Source of the DNA: Streptomyces spinoverrucosus
GTDB lineage: Bacteria > Actinomycetota > Actinomycetes > Streptomycetales > Streptomycetaceae
NCBI RefSeq assembly: GCF_015712165.1
Contig: NZ_JADPZX010000002.1
Location: 372,001 to 436,000, forward strand
Length of the DNA stretch: 64,000 nt
Direction of reading: 5' to 3'
How positions within the stretch are numbered: position 1 is the first letter of the stretch; each line of letters starts with the position of its first letter. The notes under the pieces are model-generated. The model did not search any database. It worked only from the letters and a program-made list of their open reading frames with translations, and was not told the origin of the DNA. Below are positions 16,903-26,031 of the stretch, piece by piece. The translations under genes and the position numbers were made by a program.

Positions 16903-17140
16903 CAGCTCGCACCCCCGCCGCGCCGCACCACTGGGCCCACCCGTGGCGGGCCCGGGCCATATCGGCGCCCGTGCCGTTGCGCGGTGGCGAACAGGGGTGG
17001 AAGGCTGGAAAGCGGCGCAGGCTCGGGGAGCGTCCGCGAAGTGCGCGGGACCGCGTTGGGCGCAGTCTGTGTCCCCGGCACGGGCGGCGCGCCGCCGACC
17101 CCGGCGGGAACCGCCCCGTCCTCACCACCTGGAGGTACCC

Positions 17141-17611
17141 GTGAACAGCGCCGACGGATGGGGAGACGACGTCTACCAGCCCGATGGATCCGAGCAGCGG
17201 GAGGACACGGGGCTGCTCGACGGCGAAGACACCCTTGAGAACGACGGTGTCACCGACCCCCTGGACCGGGGTTGGTCCCCTCCGGAGCGGCCGTGGGCGG
17301 TGGAGCACACCGGTGTGACGGCGGCCGAGCGAGTGCGGGGAGAGACCCTGGACCAGCGGCTGGCCGAGGAGCTGCCCGAACTGCCCGTGCCCGACGGGGA
17401 CGGCATCGGCGACAGCGACGACACCGACGGGGAACTCCTGGACAACGAGGTCGGCGCCACCCGGTCCGGGCGGCTCGTCGCCCCGGACGAGGGCGCCCAC
17501 GAGGACGACGAGGAGGCGCTGGTGGCCACCGACGTCGGCATCGACGGCGCTGCCGCCTCCGCCGAGGAGGCCGCCATCCACATCGTCGACGAGGACGCCC
17601 TGTCCGGCTGA
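17141..17611 (+). CDS. DUF5709 family protein
   Basis: 156 residues from GTG 17141, with GGAGGT 5 bp upstream. It is very acidic. Conserved blocks are RGWSPPERPWAVEHTGVTAA, GETLDQRLAEELPEL, SGRLVAPDEGAHED and VATDVGIDGAAASAEEAA, all hallmarks of DUF5709, a cytoplasmic actinobacterial family without known function. No membrane segment or signal peptide. The frame is open upstream to 16868, but that part is repeat-derived and lacks a ribosome binding site. Confidence 0.85.
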   Translation: MNSADGWGDDVYQPDGSEQREDTGLLDGEDTLENDGVTDPLDRGWSPPERPWAVEHTGVTAAERVRGETLDQRLAEELPELPVPDGDGIGDSDDTDGELLDNEVGATRSGRLVAPDEGAHEDDEEALVATDVGIDGAAASAEEAAIHIVDEDALSG

Positions 17612-17662
17612 CCCCGGCCTCGCCCGTCCGTAGCCCATTCCCCCGCCGCACCAGGAGCACCC

Positions 17663-17926
17663 ATGCAGCAGGACAAGCAACCCGACTACCACCCCGTCGT
17701 CTTCCGGGACCGCGCCGCCGGCTACGCCTTCCTGACCCGGTCCACCGCCAGCAGCGAGCAGACCATCGAGTGGGACGACGGCGAGACCTACCCCGTGGTG
17801 GACGTCGAGATCTCCTCGGAAAGCCACCCGTTCTACACCGGCAAGGCCCGCACGGTGGACACCGAGGGCCGCGTCGCCCGCTTCGAGCGCCGATACGGGG
17901 AAGGCGCGCGTCAGGGCTCCGACTGA
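17663..17926 (+). CDS. rpmE2: 50S ribosomal protein L31 type B
   Basis: 87 residues. Type B L31 features: [36 protein letters not shown] and [10 protein letters not shown]. It lacks the CxxC zinc ribbon of the type A protein, so it is the zinc-free paralogue that replaces L31 under zinc limitation. Such genes are usually Zur-repressed, but no obvious Zur box is visible in the 51-bp gap upstream; a promoter further upstream, with DUF5709, is possible. AGGAGC precedes the start. Confidence 0.92.
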   Translation: MQQDKQPDYHPVVFRDRAAGYAFLTRSTASSEQTIEWDDGETYPVVDVEISSESHPFYTGKARTVDTEGRVARFERRYGEGARQGSD

Positions 17927-17958
17927 CGCCGTGAGCGCCGTACGCGCCGCGCGGGGCC

Positions 17959-18753
17959 TCAGATCACGTTCAGTGCCGCCGCGCCGCCCACTCCCCCGAG
18001 CACCATGAACGCCGGCATCAGCACCTTGAGCTCCACCCAGCTGCCCGCGCGGAACCGCATGGCCTTCGGCGGCCCGATCGGGTACCAGCGCTTGCGCCCC
18101 ACCGGAATCGGCCAGAGTATCGGGCAACCCGAGACGGTGAGCGCGTCCCCGATGTCGTGCACCAGTGCGCCGAGCACGATCGGCAGCCCCAGCCACAGGT
18201 ACTCCTGGCCCGGCGCCGTGAACAGCCAGTCCGCCCCGTTGCCCGGCTGGTCCAGGACACCGGCGATGATCCAGGAGCTGGTCGCGGCCAGCAGCCACAC
18301 CAGGACGTCGGCACTGGCACCCCGGGTCGCCCGCCACAGCAGGCCCTCGATGGCCAGTACCAGGTGGACGAAGAGGATCGCCAGCACCGCCCAGCGCCCC
18401 CCGGTGATCGCCAGCACGGAGGTGCCGCCGCCGATCAGGACCGCCCACAGCCAGGTGTGCGTGAGGGTGCGGTGCCCGCCGGAGCGACGCGGGTCGCCCT
18501 GCTTCTTCGTGGCCTTGTAGACGGCGTACGAGAGCTTGTCGACGATCTCGCAGAGCCAGCGCGACAGCGGTCCGAAGGATCGCGAGATGGTGGCGGCCTT
18601 GTGGTCGAGGTCGGGGGCGAGGGCGGCGCCGGCACAGATCAGCGCGCCGGACAGCAGGACCGGCCAGGGCATTCCATGACCTGCCGCCGTGGCGGCGGCT
18701 CCGACGCCGAGCCAGGCCGCGGCGCCCGAGAGAGAGTGTGCTGGTCCCATCAT
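17959..18753 (-). CDS. Membrane-bound metal-dependent hydrolase (YdjM/DUF457-like)
   Basis: 264 residues with about seven predicted membrane helices. Conserved metal-binding segments of the family are MMGPAHSLSG at the start, APDLDHKAATISRSFGP, SGGHRTLTHTWLW and LGALVHDIGDALT. These are predicted integral membrane hydrolases of unknown substrate. The start at MMGPAHS (18753) is preferred over 18771 because homologues begin there and the upstream AAGGA abuts the earlier ATG. Divergent from the helicase gene. Confidence 0.8.
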   Translation of the reverse strand: MMGPAHSLSGAAAWLGVGAAATAAGHGMPWPVLLSGALICAGAALAPDLDHKAATISRSFGPLSRWLCEIVDKLSYAVYKATKKQGDPRRSGGHRTLTHTWLWAVLIGGGTSVLAITGGRWAVLAILFVHLVLAIEGLLWRATRGASADVLVWLLAATSSWIIAGVLDQPGNGADWLFTAPGQEYLWLGLPIVLGALVHDIGDALTVSGCPILWPIPVGRKRWYPIGPPKAMRFRAGSWVELKVLMPAFMVLGGVGGAAALNVI

Positions 18754-18898
18754 TGCCGCTGCCCGCCCCATTCCTTGTGCGCCGCTGTCCAGTTGACTTG
18801 GTGCGCTGACGTCGTGTCGGCGACACAGCGTAGCGTTCGCGATCTTCGTGCGGGCATCCGATTCCCGCATCGGCCAGGAGGCCAGGCAAGATGGGGGC

Positions 18899-21412
18899 GT
18901 GACCCTCATCGATCAGCTGCCGCAGACCGCCGACCCCGACGCCCTCTACGAAGCCTTCGAGTCGTGGGCGCAGGATCGCGGTCTCACGCTCTACCCCCAC
19001 CAGGAGGAGGCGCTGATCGAGGCGGTCTCCGGCGCGAACGTGATCGTGTCGACGCCCACCGGCTCCGGCAAGAGCATGATCGCCGCGGGCGCCCACTTCG
19101 CCGCGCTGGCCCGGGACGAGGTCACCTTCTACACGGCTCCGATCAAGGCGCTGGTCTCGGAGAAGTTCTTCGAGCTGTGCAAGCTGTTCGGCACCGAGAA
19201 CGTCGGCATGCTCACCGGCGACGCCTCCGTCAACGCCGACGCCCCGGTCATCTGCTGTACCGCCGAGGTGCTGGCCTCGATCGCGCTGCGCGACGGCAAG
19301 AACGCGGACGTCGGCCAGGTCGTCATGGACGAGTTCCACTTCTACGCGGAGTCGGACCGCGGCTGGGCCTGGCAGATCCCGCTGCTCGAACTGCCACAGG
19401 CGCAGTTCGTCCTCATGTCGGCCACCCTCGGCGACGTCTCGATGTTCGAAAAGGACCTCACGCGACGTACCGGCCGCCCGACCTCGGTGGTTCGCTCGGC
19501 GACGCGTCCGGTGCCGCTCTCCTACGAATACCGGCGCACCCCTCTCACGGAGACGCTGACCGAGCTGCTGGAGACCAAGCAGGCCCCCGTCTACATCGTG
19601 CACTTCACGCAGGCGCAGGCGGTGGAGCGGGCGCAGGCGCTGATGAGCATCAACATGTGCTCGCGTGAGGAGAAGGACCAGATCGCGGAGCTGATCGGCA
19701 ACTTCCGCTTCACCACCAAGTTCGGCCGCAACCTCTCCCGTTACGTCCGGCACGGCATCGGCGTGCACCACGCCGGCATGCTGCCCAAGTACCGCCGCCT
19801 GGTGGAGAAGCTCGCCCAGGCCGGTCTGCTGAAGGTCATCTGCGGCACGGACACCCTGGGCGTCGGCGTCAACGTGCCCATCCGCACCGTGCTGTTCACC
19901 GCGCTGACCAAGTACGACGGCAGTCGGGTGCGCACGCTGCGGGCACGTGAGTTCCACCAGATCGCCGGACGCGCCGGGCGCGCGGGCTTCGACACGGCGG
20001 GTTTCGTGGTCGCCCAGGCTCCCGAGCACGTCATCGAGAACGAGAAGGCGCTGGCCAAGGCGGGCGACGACCCGAAGAAGCGCCGAAAGGTCGTCCGCAA
20101 GAAGGCGCCGGAGGGCTTTGTCGCCTGGAGCGAGGACACCTTCGAGAAGCTCATCGCCTCCGAGCCGGAGCCACTGACGTCCCGCTTCCGTGTCACCCAC
20201 ACGATGCTGCTGTCCGTGATCGCCCGGCCCGGCAATGCCTTCGAGGCCATGCGACACCTCCTGGAGGACAACCACGAGCCGCGCAAGCAGCAGCTGCGGC
20301 ACATCCGGCGCGCGATCGCCATCTACCGTTCGCTGCTGGACGGCGGCATCGTCGAGAAACTGGACAAGCCGGACGCAGAGGGCCGCATCGCCCGCCTCAC
20401 CGTGGATCTTCAGCAGGACTTCGCGCTCAACCAGCCGCTGTCGACCTTCGCGCTCGCCGCCTTCGAGCTGCTGGACCCCGAATCGCCGTCGTACGCCCTG
20501 GACATGGTGTCCGTCGTGGAGTCCACGCTGGACGATCCGCGGCAGATCCTCGCCGCCCAGCAGAACAAGGCGCGCGGCGAGGCCGTGGCCGCGATGAAGG
20601 CGGACGGCGTCGAGTACGAGGAGCGCATGGAGCGCCTTCAGGACATCACCTACCCGAAGCTGCTGGAAGAGCTGCTCTTCCACGCGTACAACACGTACCG
20701 CAAGAGCCACCCCTGGGTCGGCGACCATCCGCTGTCGCCGAAGTCCGTCGTCCGGGACATGTACGAACGGGCCCTGTCCTTCACCGAGTTGGTGTCCTTC
20801 TACGAGCTGGCCCGCACCGAGGGCATCGTGCTGCGCTACCTCGCCAGCGCCTACAAGGCCCTCGACCACAACATCCCGGACGACCTCAAGTCCGAGGACC
20901 TGGAGGACCTGATCGCCTGGCTCGGCGAGATGGTGCGCCAGGTCGACTCCAGCCTGCTGGACGAGTGGGAGCAGCTCGCCAACCCGGAGGAGATGACCGC
21001 CGAGGAGGCACAGGAGCGGGCCGACGAGGTCAAGCCGGTCACCACCAACACGCGCGCCTTCCGGGTCCTGGTCCGCAACGCCATGTTCCGCCGAGTGGAG
21101 CTCGCCGCCTTGGACCAGGTCGAGGACCTGGGCGAACTGGACGCCGAGTCCGGCTGGGACGCCGACGCCTGGGGCGAGGCGATGGACAAGTACTGGGACG
21201 AGTACGACGACCTCGGCACCGGCCCCGACGCCCGCGGCCCCAAGCTGCTGCTGATCGAGGAGGAGCCGGAGAACGGGCTGTGGCGCGTCCGGCAGATCTT
21301 CGACGACCCCAACGACGATCACGACTGGGGCATCAGCGCCGAGATCGACCTTGCGGCCTCCGACGCCGAAGGCCGTGCCGTGGTCCGCGTCACCGACGTC
21401 GGCCAGCTGTGA
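18899..21412 (+). CDS. DEAD/DEAH-box helicase with DUF3516 domain
   Basis: 837 residues from GTG 18899. Helicase motifs: Q-like YPHQEEALIE, motif I STPTGSGKSMIA, motif Ia APIKALVSEK, motif II as VVMDEFHFYAE (DEFH rather than DEAD/H), motif III LMSATLGD, motif V TDTLGVGVNVP and motif VI QIAGRAGRAGFD. The second half, about residues 400-837, is the DUF3516 region found in this Ski2-like actinobacterial helicase family. Presumed cytoplasmic RNA helicase. The ribosome binding site is poorly spaced (AGGAGG 17 bp upstream); the start follows the family N-terminus. Confidence 0.88.
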   Translation: MTLIDQLPQTADPDALYEAFESWAQDRGLTLYPHQEEALIEAVSGANVIVSTPTGSGKSMIAAGAHFAALARDEVTFYTAPIKALVSEKFFELCKLFGTENVGMLTGDASVNADAPVICCTAEVLASIALRDGKNADVGQVVMDEFHFYAESDRGWAWQIPLLELPQAQFVLMSATLGDVSMFEKDLTRRTGRPTSVVRSATRPVPLSYEYRRTPLTETLTELLETKQAPVYIVHFTQAQAVERAQALMSINMCSREEKDQIAELIGNFRFTTKFGRNLSRYVRHGIGVHHAGMLPKYRRLVEKLAQAGLLKVICGTDTLGVGVNVPIRTVLFTALTKYDGSRVRTLRAREFHQIAGRAGRAGFDTAGFVVAQAPEHVIENEKALAKAGDDPKKRRKVVRKKAPEGFVAWSEDTFEKLIASEPEPLTSRFRVTHTMLLSVIARPGNAFEAMRHLLEDNHEPRKQQLRHIRRAIAIYRSLLDGGIVEKLDKPDAEGRIARLTVDLQQDFALNQPLSTFALAAFELLDPESPSYALDMVSVVESTLDDPRQILAAQQNKARGEAVAAMKADGVEYEERMERLQDITYPKLLEELLFHAYNTYRKSHPWVGDHPLSPKSVVRDMYERALSFTELVSFYELARTEGIVLRYLASAYKALDHNIPDDLKSEDLEDLIAWLGEMVRQVDSSLLDEWEQLANPEEMTAEEAQERADEVKPVTTNTRAFRVLVRNAMFRRVELAALDQVEDLGELDAESGWDADAWGEAMDKYWDEYDDLGTGPDARGPKLLLIEEEPENGLWRVRQIFDDPNDDHDWGISAEIDLAASDAEGRAVVRVTDVGQL

Positions 21413-21431
21413 GCACAGGAGACAGACACCC

Positions 21432-22298
21432 ATGACAAACCCGGCCGAGAGGCTCGTCGACCTGCTCGACCTGGAGCAGATCGAGGTCAACATATTCCGC
21501 GGCCGCAGCCCCCAGGAGTCGCTGCAGCGGGTCTTCGGCGGCCAGGTGGCCGGCCAGGCGCTGGTCGCCGCCGGGCGCACCACGGAGGGCGACCGCCCGG
21601 TGCACTCGCTGCACGCGTACTTCCTGCGCCCCGGACGGCCGGGCGTGCCGATCGTGTACCAGGTCGAACGGGTCCGGGACGGGCGGTCGTTCACGACGCG
21701 CCGGGTCACGGCCGTGCAGCAGGGCCGCACGATCTTCAATCTCACCGCCTCCTTTCACAAGCCTGAGGAAGGGAGCTTCGAGCACCAGCTGCCGCCGGCC
21801 CGCGAGGTACCGGACCCGGAGTCTTTGCCGACGGTCGTCGACGAGATCCGGGGGCATCTGGGTGCGCTGCCCGAGCAGTTGGAGCGGATGGCACGGCGCC
21901 AGCCGTTCGACATCCGCTATGTGGACCGGCTGCGCTGGACGCCCGAGGAGGTCAAGGACGCCGAGCCGCGCAGCGCCGTGTGGATGCGCGCGGTCGGACC
22001 ACTCGGCGACGACCCGCTGGTGCACACCTGCGCCCTGACCTACGCCAGCGACATGACCCTGCTGGACGCCGTACGCATCCCGGTCGAGCCCCTGTGGGGT
22101 CCGCGCGGCTTCGACATGGCGTCGTTGGACCACGCGATGTGGTTCCACCGGCCGTTCCGGGCGGATGAGTGGTTCCTGTACGACCAGGAGTCACCGATCG
22201 CGACCGGCGGGCGAGGTCTCGCTCGCGGGCGCATCTACGACCTGGAGGGCCGTCTGCTGGTGTCGGTCGTCCAAGAGGGGCTGTTCAGGGCGCTGTAG
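21432..22298 (+). CDS. tesB: Acyl-CoA thioesterase II
   Basis: 288 residues with the tandem hot-dog architecture of TesB: first domain with RVFGGQVAGQALVAAGRT and HSLHAYFLRPG, second domain with DPLVHTCALTYASDMTLLD, ASLDHAMWFHRPFRADEW and GGRGLARGRIYD. The conserved Asp/Thr/Gln active-site positions (SLDHAMWFH region) look intact. It hydrolyses medium- to long-chain acyl-CoA in the cytoplasm. The start is ATG 21432, 19 bp after the helicase stop, so co-transcription is likely. Convergent with the DUF6397 gene. Confidence 0.92.
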   Translation: MTNPAERLVDLLDLEQIEVNIFRGRSPQESLQRVFGGQVAGQALVAAGRTTEGDRPVHSLHAYFLRPGRPGVPIVYQVERVRDGRSFTTRRVTAVQQGRTIFNLTASFHKPEEGSFEHQLPPAREVPDPESLPTVVDEIRGHLGALPEQLERMARRQPFDIRYVDRLRWTPEEVKDAEPRSAVWMRAVGPLGDDPLVHTCALTYASDMTLLDAVRIPVEPLWGPRGFDMASLDHAMWFHRPFRADEWFLYDQESPIATGGRGLARGRIYDLEGRLLVSVVQEGLFRAL

Positions 22299-22328
22299 GC
22301 GAGGGGCCGGTCGCACGAGGACGGGTTT

Positions 22329-23322
22329 TCAGGAGCTTCTGCGGCGCAGCCAGCCCAGCAGGCCGCGGGGGTGCTCCGGCGCAGGTGCGTGTGCCTGTGC
22401 GCCGGGATGCTCCGCGGGCGCCGGCTGCGACGCGGGCGCTGCGGGCCGGTGCTCCGCGGGGTGCACATGGCCGGGATCGGCCCGGCGTTCCGCTCGGTGC
22501 TCGTGTCCGAGTTCTGCCCGGTGCTGCCCGCGAGGTGCCGGACGCGGCGCCGGACGGTGTGCCCGGGCTTCGTCCAGTGCCTGGGCGAGGTCGGCCCGCA
22601 GCCAGCTGATCTCGTCCGGGTCGTCGGCCGTCATGATCCCTCTCGGCGCGCTCCACCGCCGGTGATCCGGGCGCGCCATGGGTGGGCGGTCCGGGCCGGA
22701 ACCGGTTCACATGGGCACGCTCGTAGGGATCCTTGACGATTTCCGCGATCTGGACGGGATCCAGCAGCGCGGCCAGGGCCCCGGCGCGCTCCCACGGATC
22801 CCCGGCCCGGCGCAGCAGGAATCCCAGATGCCGTCCCCGCCAGTTGCGGGCGCGCAGATCCAGCCCGTCCTCCAGCTGAGCCCGCAGCTCCCCGGGCAGC
22901 GCACGCCCCTTCACCAGCGGCGCGTTCTGCTCGTCGGCCGCGAACTGGCGGACTTCATCGGCCAGGTACAGCCACACGAGCGTGCGATAGCGGTTCAGAT
23001 AGAACGCCACCGGCACCACCAGCCCCACACGAGCGAGGCGAGTGAACCGGTCACCGGTCACGCCCATGATGCCCGCGGCCTCGCCCGTGCTCACGCTCCG
23101 CACCCGTTCGACGAGCGCCTCCGGAAAGCCGTCCTCGGCGCGCAGCCGATCGATCTCGGTGCGGGCGACGCGGCGCCCTCCGCCGCCTTCGTCGGGCACC
23201 GTGCGGATGCGCCCGAGGTTGACCGCGAGATCGAACTCGCGTCGCTTAAGCCCCAGTTCGCGCGCGGCTCGGCTCGGCGTGTACGCGAGGCCGTCGGGTT
23301 TTGTGATGGTGTTGCCTGACAT
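22329..23322 (-). pseudogene. DUF6397-like protein, frameshifted near its C-terminus
   Basis: From ATG 23322 (GGGGGAGA ribosome binding site) the frame reads a two-part DNA-binding-like protein: PSRAARELGLKRREFDLAVN, RTVPDEGGGGRRVARTEIDR, VVPVAFYLNRYRTLVWLYLA and RARNWRGRHLGFLLRRAGDP. At about 22638-22640 the natural continuation, MTADDPDEISWLRADLAQAL through GLLGWLRRRSS (stop at 22329), lies in another frame. Removing one C from the CCC at 22638-22640 joins them as AVERAER-IMTADDPDE. The family is common in Streptomyces and of unknown function; the DUF number is from memory. Whether the shift is real or a sequencing error is open. Confidence 0.7.
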
Positions 23323-23546
23323 GGTGATGTCTCCCCCGTGGAGTCGTGGTCGTGTGCTCACGCTCTGTGCGCTCGCGGTCACATCACCGTAGCCGCTTCG
23401 GCCGGTCGTGTGGTGAGCCTGTGGATAACTTCGCGGGGGTTGCAAAAGCTGCAGGTCAGCGAACCAGCGCACCTTTGGTGCGCGCCGGGGGCGTGGTAAA
23501 TCCCGTGGCGTGCGCCGAAGGTGCTTCCGTCTGCCCTGACGTGGGG

Positions 23547-23740
23547 TGATGCCGGTCCGGGACGCTGGAGGGGTTCGTTCCGGCCGAAGCCGATGTCTCT
23601 GTGATGCCGGTGAGCTCGCAGGTCAGCGTGGCACTGAGGGCCGTCCACGGGAACCGTGGAGTGTTGCTGTGAGCACGTGCGTCAGAATTCCTGTTTCGCC
23701 CTGGCCCTCCCGGAACGGTGTACCGGTTGCCGGCTGGGAG
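23547..23740 (+). ncRNA. Candidate IS110 bridge-RNA region
   Basis: IS110-group elements encode a structured bridge RNA in the non-coding end upstream of the transposase. This stretch is non-coding and has a perfect stem TCCACGG-GAA-CCGTGGA (23644-23660). GTGATGCCGGT is repeated at 23547 and 23601, and further GC hairpins are visible. The loops that would pair with target and donor were not resolved. Assignment rests on position and family knowledge. Confidence 0.35.
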
Positions 23741-23751
23741 GGAGCAGAGCT

Positions 23752-24996
23752 GTGGACGTGCTGCACGAACGCTGCGCTGGTGTGGACATCAGCAAGAAGG
23801 ACGCCAAGGTGTGCGTTCGCACGCCGACTGCGAAACGGCGGGGGTCGTTCACCACCGAGACCACGACGTGGGGTTCGACGACGAACGCGGTCCTTGCGCT
23901 GCGGGATCACCTGCTCGCCGCCGAGGTCACCCTGGTGGTGATCGAGGCAACCAGCGACTACTGGAAACCGTTCTACTACCTGCTGTCCGAGGACTTGGCC
24001 GTGATCCTGGTCAACGCCCGGCAGGTCAAGAACCTGCCCGGCCGCAAGACCGACGTCTCCGATGCGGCCTGGCTGGCCCAGCTCGGCGCCCACGGCCTGG
24101 TCAGGCCGTCGTTCGTGCCCGACCAGCCCGTGCGTGAACTGCGGGACCTGACCCGCGCCCGCACCCAGCTCACCCGCGAGCGCGGCCAGATCGTCCAGCG
24201 CCTGGAGAAGCTGCTGGAGGACACCGGGATCAAACTTGCCGCGGTTGCCTCCGACATCATGGGCGTCTCCGGCCGGGCCATGCTGGAGGCTCTCGTCTCG
24301 GGCGAACGCGAACCACAGACCCTCGCGGAGCTGGCCAAACGCAAGCTCCGCAACAAGATTCCCGAACTCACCGAGGCCCTGACCGGCCGCTTCCGCGACC
24401 ATCATGCCTTCCTGGTCCGGCTGCACCTGGACCACTACGACCAGCTCACGGATGCGGTCGGGCAGCTGGATGCGCGGATCGAGGAGGCGATGGCCCCCTT
24501 TCGAGGCGCCCTCGACCTGCTCGACACCATCCCCGGGATCAACCGCGCGGTCGCCGAGGTGATCGTCGCGGAGACCGGCGGCGACATGGCCCGCTTCGCC
24601 TCCGCCCGGCACCTCGCCTCCTGGGCCGGGGTCTGCCCCGGCCACCACGAGTCCGCCGGCCGCACCAAGAACACCAAGGTCCGCCCCGGCAATCCCTACC
24701 TGAAGGGAGCACTCGGGCTCGCGGCGTTCGGCGCGGTGAGAACCAAAGACACCTACCTGCAAGCCCGTTACAAGCGGCTCACCGCCCGCCGCGGCCCGCT
24801 CAGGGCCCTGGTCGCCGTCGAGCACTCGATCATCACCGCGATCTGGCACATGCTCACCGACCACGTCACCTACCGCGAGCTCGGCGGCGCCTACTTCACC
24901 CAGCGCGACCCCGAACGCGCCACCCGCCGCGCGATCAACGCCCTCAACCAGCTCGGCTACACCGTCACCCTCAACCCGCTGGGAACCACAGCCTGA
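23752..24996 (+). CDS. IS110-family transposase (DEDD recombinase)
   Basis: 414 residues from GTG 23752, with GGAGGGAG just upstream. The N-terminal RuvC-like DEDD domain shows CAGVDISKKDAKVCVRTPT (first Asp), VTLVVIEATSDYWKPFYYLL (Glu) and GRKTDVSDAAWLAQLGAHGL (Asp pair). A central coiled helix region follows. The C-terminal Tnp20 domain has LLDTIPGINRAVAEVIVAET and WAGVCPGHHESAGRTKNTKV with the putative nucleophilic Ser. Full length and uninterrupted, so likely active. Confidence 0.92.
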   Translation: MDVLHERCAGVDISKKDAKVCVRTPTAKRRGSFTTETTTWGSTTNAVLALRDHLLAAEVTLVVIEATSDYWKPFYYLLSEDLAVILVNARQVKNLPGRKTDVSDAAWLAQLGAHGLVRPSFVPDQPVRELRDLTRARTQLTRERGQIVQRLEKLLEDTGIKLAAVASDIMGVSGRAMLEALVSGEREPQTLAELAKRKLRNKIPELTEALTGRFRDHHAFLVRLHLDHYDQLTDAVGQLDARIEEAMAPFRGALDLLDTIPGINRAVAEVIVAETGGDMARFASARHLASWAGVCPGHHESAGRTKNTKVRPGNPYLKGALGLAAFGAVRTKDTYLQARYKRLTARRGPLRALVAVEHSIITAIWHMLTDHVTYRELGGAYFTQRDPERATRRAINALNQLGYTVTLNPLGTTA

Positions 24997-25081
24997 CCAC
25001 CCCACGACCGCCCGGCAGCCCCTGCGGCCACCGGACGCTCAGCCCTGCCCAAACAACCCCTGACCTGGACCTATTTACGCG

Positions 25082-25492
25082 TCAGAGGTCTGTGGAGGGA
25101 GACCGCTCAGGTTGTCGTGCATCGACGCCGAGGTGTTCGCCGACCCGGTTGACGAGCAGTGTCATCTCGTAGGCGATCTGGCCGATGTCGGCCTCGGCAG
25201 CGCTGAGTACGCACAGACAGCTGCCGCTGCCGGCCGCCGTGACGAACAGCACCGCGTCGTCGAACTCCACCATTGTCTGACGCACCTGCCCGGCGCCGAA
25301 GTGGCGTCCCGATCCCTTGGCCAGGCTGTGCAGTCCGGACGCGACGGCGGCGAGGTGCTCGGCGTCCTCGCGCCTGAGCCCCGTGCTCGCCCCTGTCACC
25401 AGTCCGTCGTTGGACAGGACGAGTGCGTGCCGCACGTGTTCCACGCGCTCGGTCAAGTCGTCCAGTAGCCAGCCCAGTCCCTTGTGCACCAT
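25082..25492 (-). CDS. Roadblock/LC7 domain protein, extra CvnB-like copy
   Basis: 136 residues. It closely resembles CvnB of the conservon 2 kb upstream: LGWLLDDLTERVEHVRHALV, SNDGLVTGASTGLRREDAEH, LHSLAKGSGRHFGAGQVRQT and a C-terminal YEMTLLVNRVGEHLG. Roadblock proteins of conservons are thought to act as partners or regulators of the small GTPase. This copy is separated from the conservon by the PPOX gene on the other strand and abuts the right end of the IS110 element. The start at 25492 has GGGGAGA upstream; the longer frame is antisense to the PPOX gene. Confidence 0.85.
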   Translation of the reverse strand: MVHKGLGWLLDDLTERVEHVRHALVLSNDGLVTGASTGLRREDAEHLAAVASGLHSLAKGSGRHFGAGQVRQTMVEFDDAVLFVTAAGSGSCLCVLSAAEADIGQIAYEMTLLVNRVGEHLGVDARQPERSPSTDL

Positions 25493-25586
25493 GAGTTCGG
25501 TCTCCCCGTGTGACGACTCCCCCTGGCCGGAGGATCTCTCCGCCAGCCTTCCCCACGTCCGGCCGACGGGCAAGGAGGATGGGGGC

Positions 25587-26015
25587 ATGGCACAGAAGAT
25601 GACCGACACGGAATGGCGGGCGTTCGTCTCACAGGGCACCCGCACCGGAAAGCTGTCGACCGTCAAGGCTGACGGGAGCCCGCATGTGGCGCCGATCTGG
25701 TTCCTGCTCGACGGGGACGAGGTGGTGTTCAACACCAGCAAGAGCAGCGTGAAGGGGCGCAATCTGGCCCGGGACGGGCGGGTCGCCCTTTGTGTGGACG
25801 ACGACCGTCCGCCGTTCGACTTCGTTGTCCTCCAGGGGCAGGCCCGGCTGTCGGAGGATCTCGACGAACTCCGGCTGTGGGCCACCCGTATCGGCGCTCG
25901 GTACATGGGTGAGGAGCGCGCCGAGGAGTTCGGGGAACGCAACGGCATGCCCGGTGAACTCCTGGTCCGGGTCACGATCGACAAGGTCCTGGCACAGAAG
26001 GCCGTCGCCGGCTGA
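25587..26015 (+). CDS. PPOX-class (F420-type) flavin/deazaflavin oxidoreductase
   Basis: 142 residues, split-barrel fold. Family features: GTRTGKLSTVKADGSPHVAP, IWFLLDGDEVVFNTSKSSVKG, RNLARDGRVALCVDDDRPPF and FVVLQGQARLSED. Actinobacterial relatives use F420 or FMN; the cofactor cannot be settled from sequence here. A strong AAGGAGG precedes the ATG. It lies on the plus strand between two conservon-type genes on the minus strand. Confidence 0.85.
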   Translation: MAQKMTDTEWRAFVSQGTRTGKLSTVKADGSPHVAPIWFLLDGDEVVFNTSKSSVKGRNLARDGRVALCVDDDRPPFDFVVLQGQARLSEDLDELRLWATRIGARYMGEERAEEFGERNGMPGELLVRVTIDKVLAQKAVAG

Positions 26016-26031
26016 AGCCCCGCCGGATCGT

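Larger units (their letters stand above)
23533..25072 (+). mobile_element. IS110-family insertion sequence (limits approximate)
   Basis: One IS110-type transposase gene is flanked by a longer left non-coding end and a short right end, without terminal inverted repeats, as usual for the family. Limits are guesses based on a shared CCTGACnTGG at 23536-23545 and 25062-25071, which would give a 1.54-kb element, close to family size. It sits between the DUF6397 gene and the extra Roadblock gene and appears not to interrupt a reading frame. Confidence 0.6.

Noticed and set aside
17612..17662. Zur box before rpmE2
   Set aside because: Expected from family knowledge, but no AT-rich palindrome of that type is visible in the gap.
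14123..21745. A minus-strand open frame of 2540 codons
   Set aside because: It runs antisense through the ABC genes, rpmE2, the DUF3516 helicase and tesB, all with strong family matches. Long antisense frames are normal in high-GC DNA, and its own sequence shows no domain and has low-complexity stretches.
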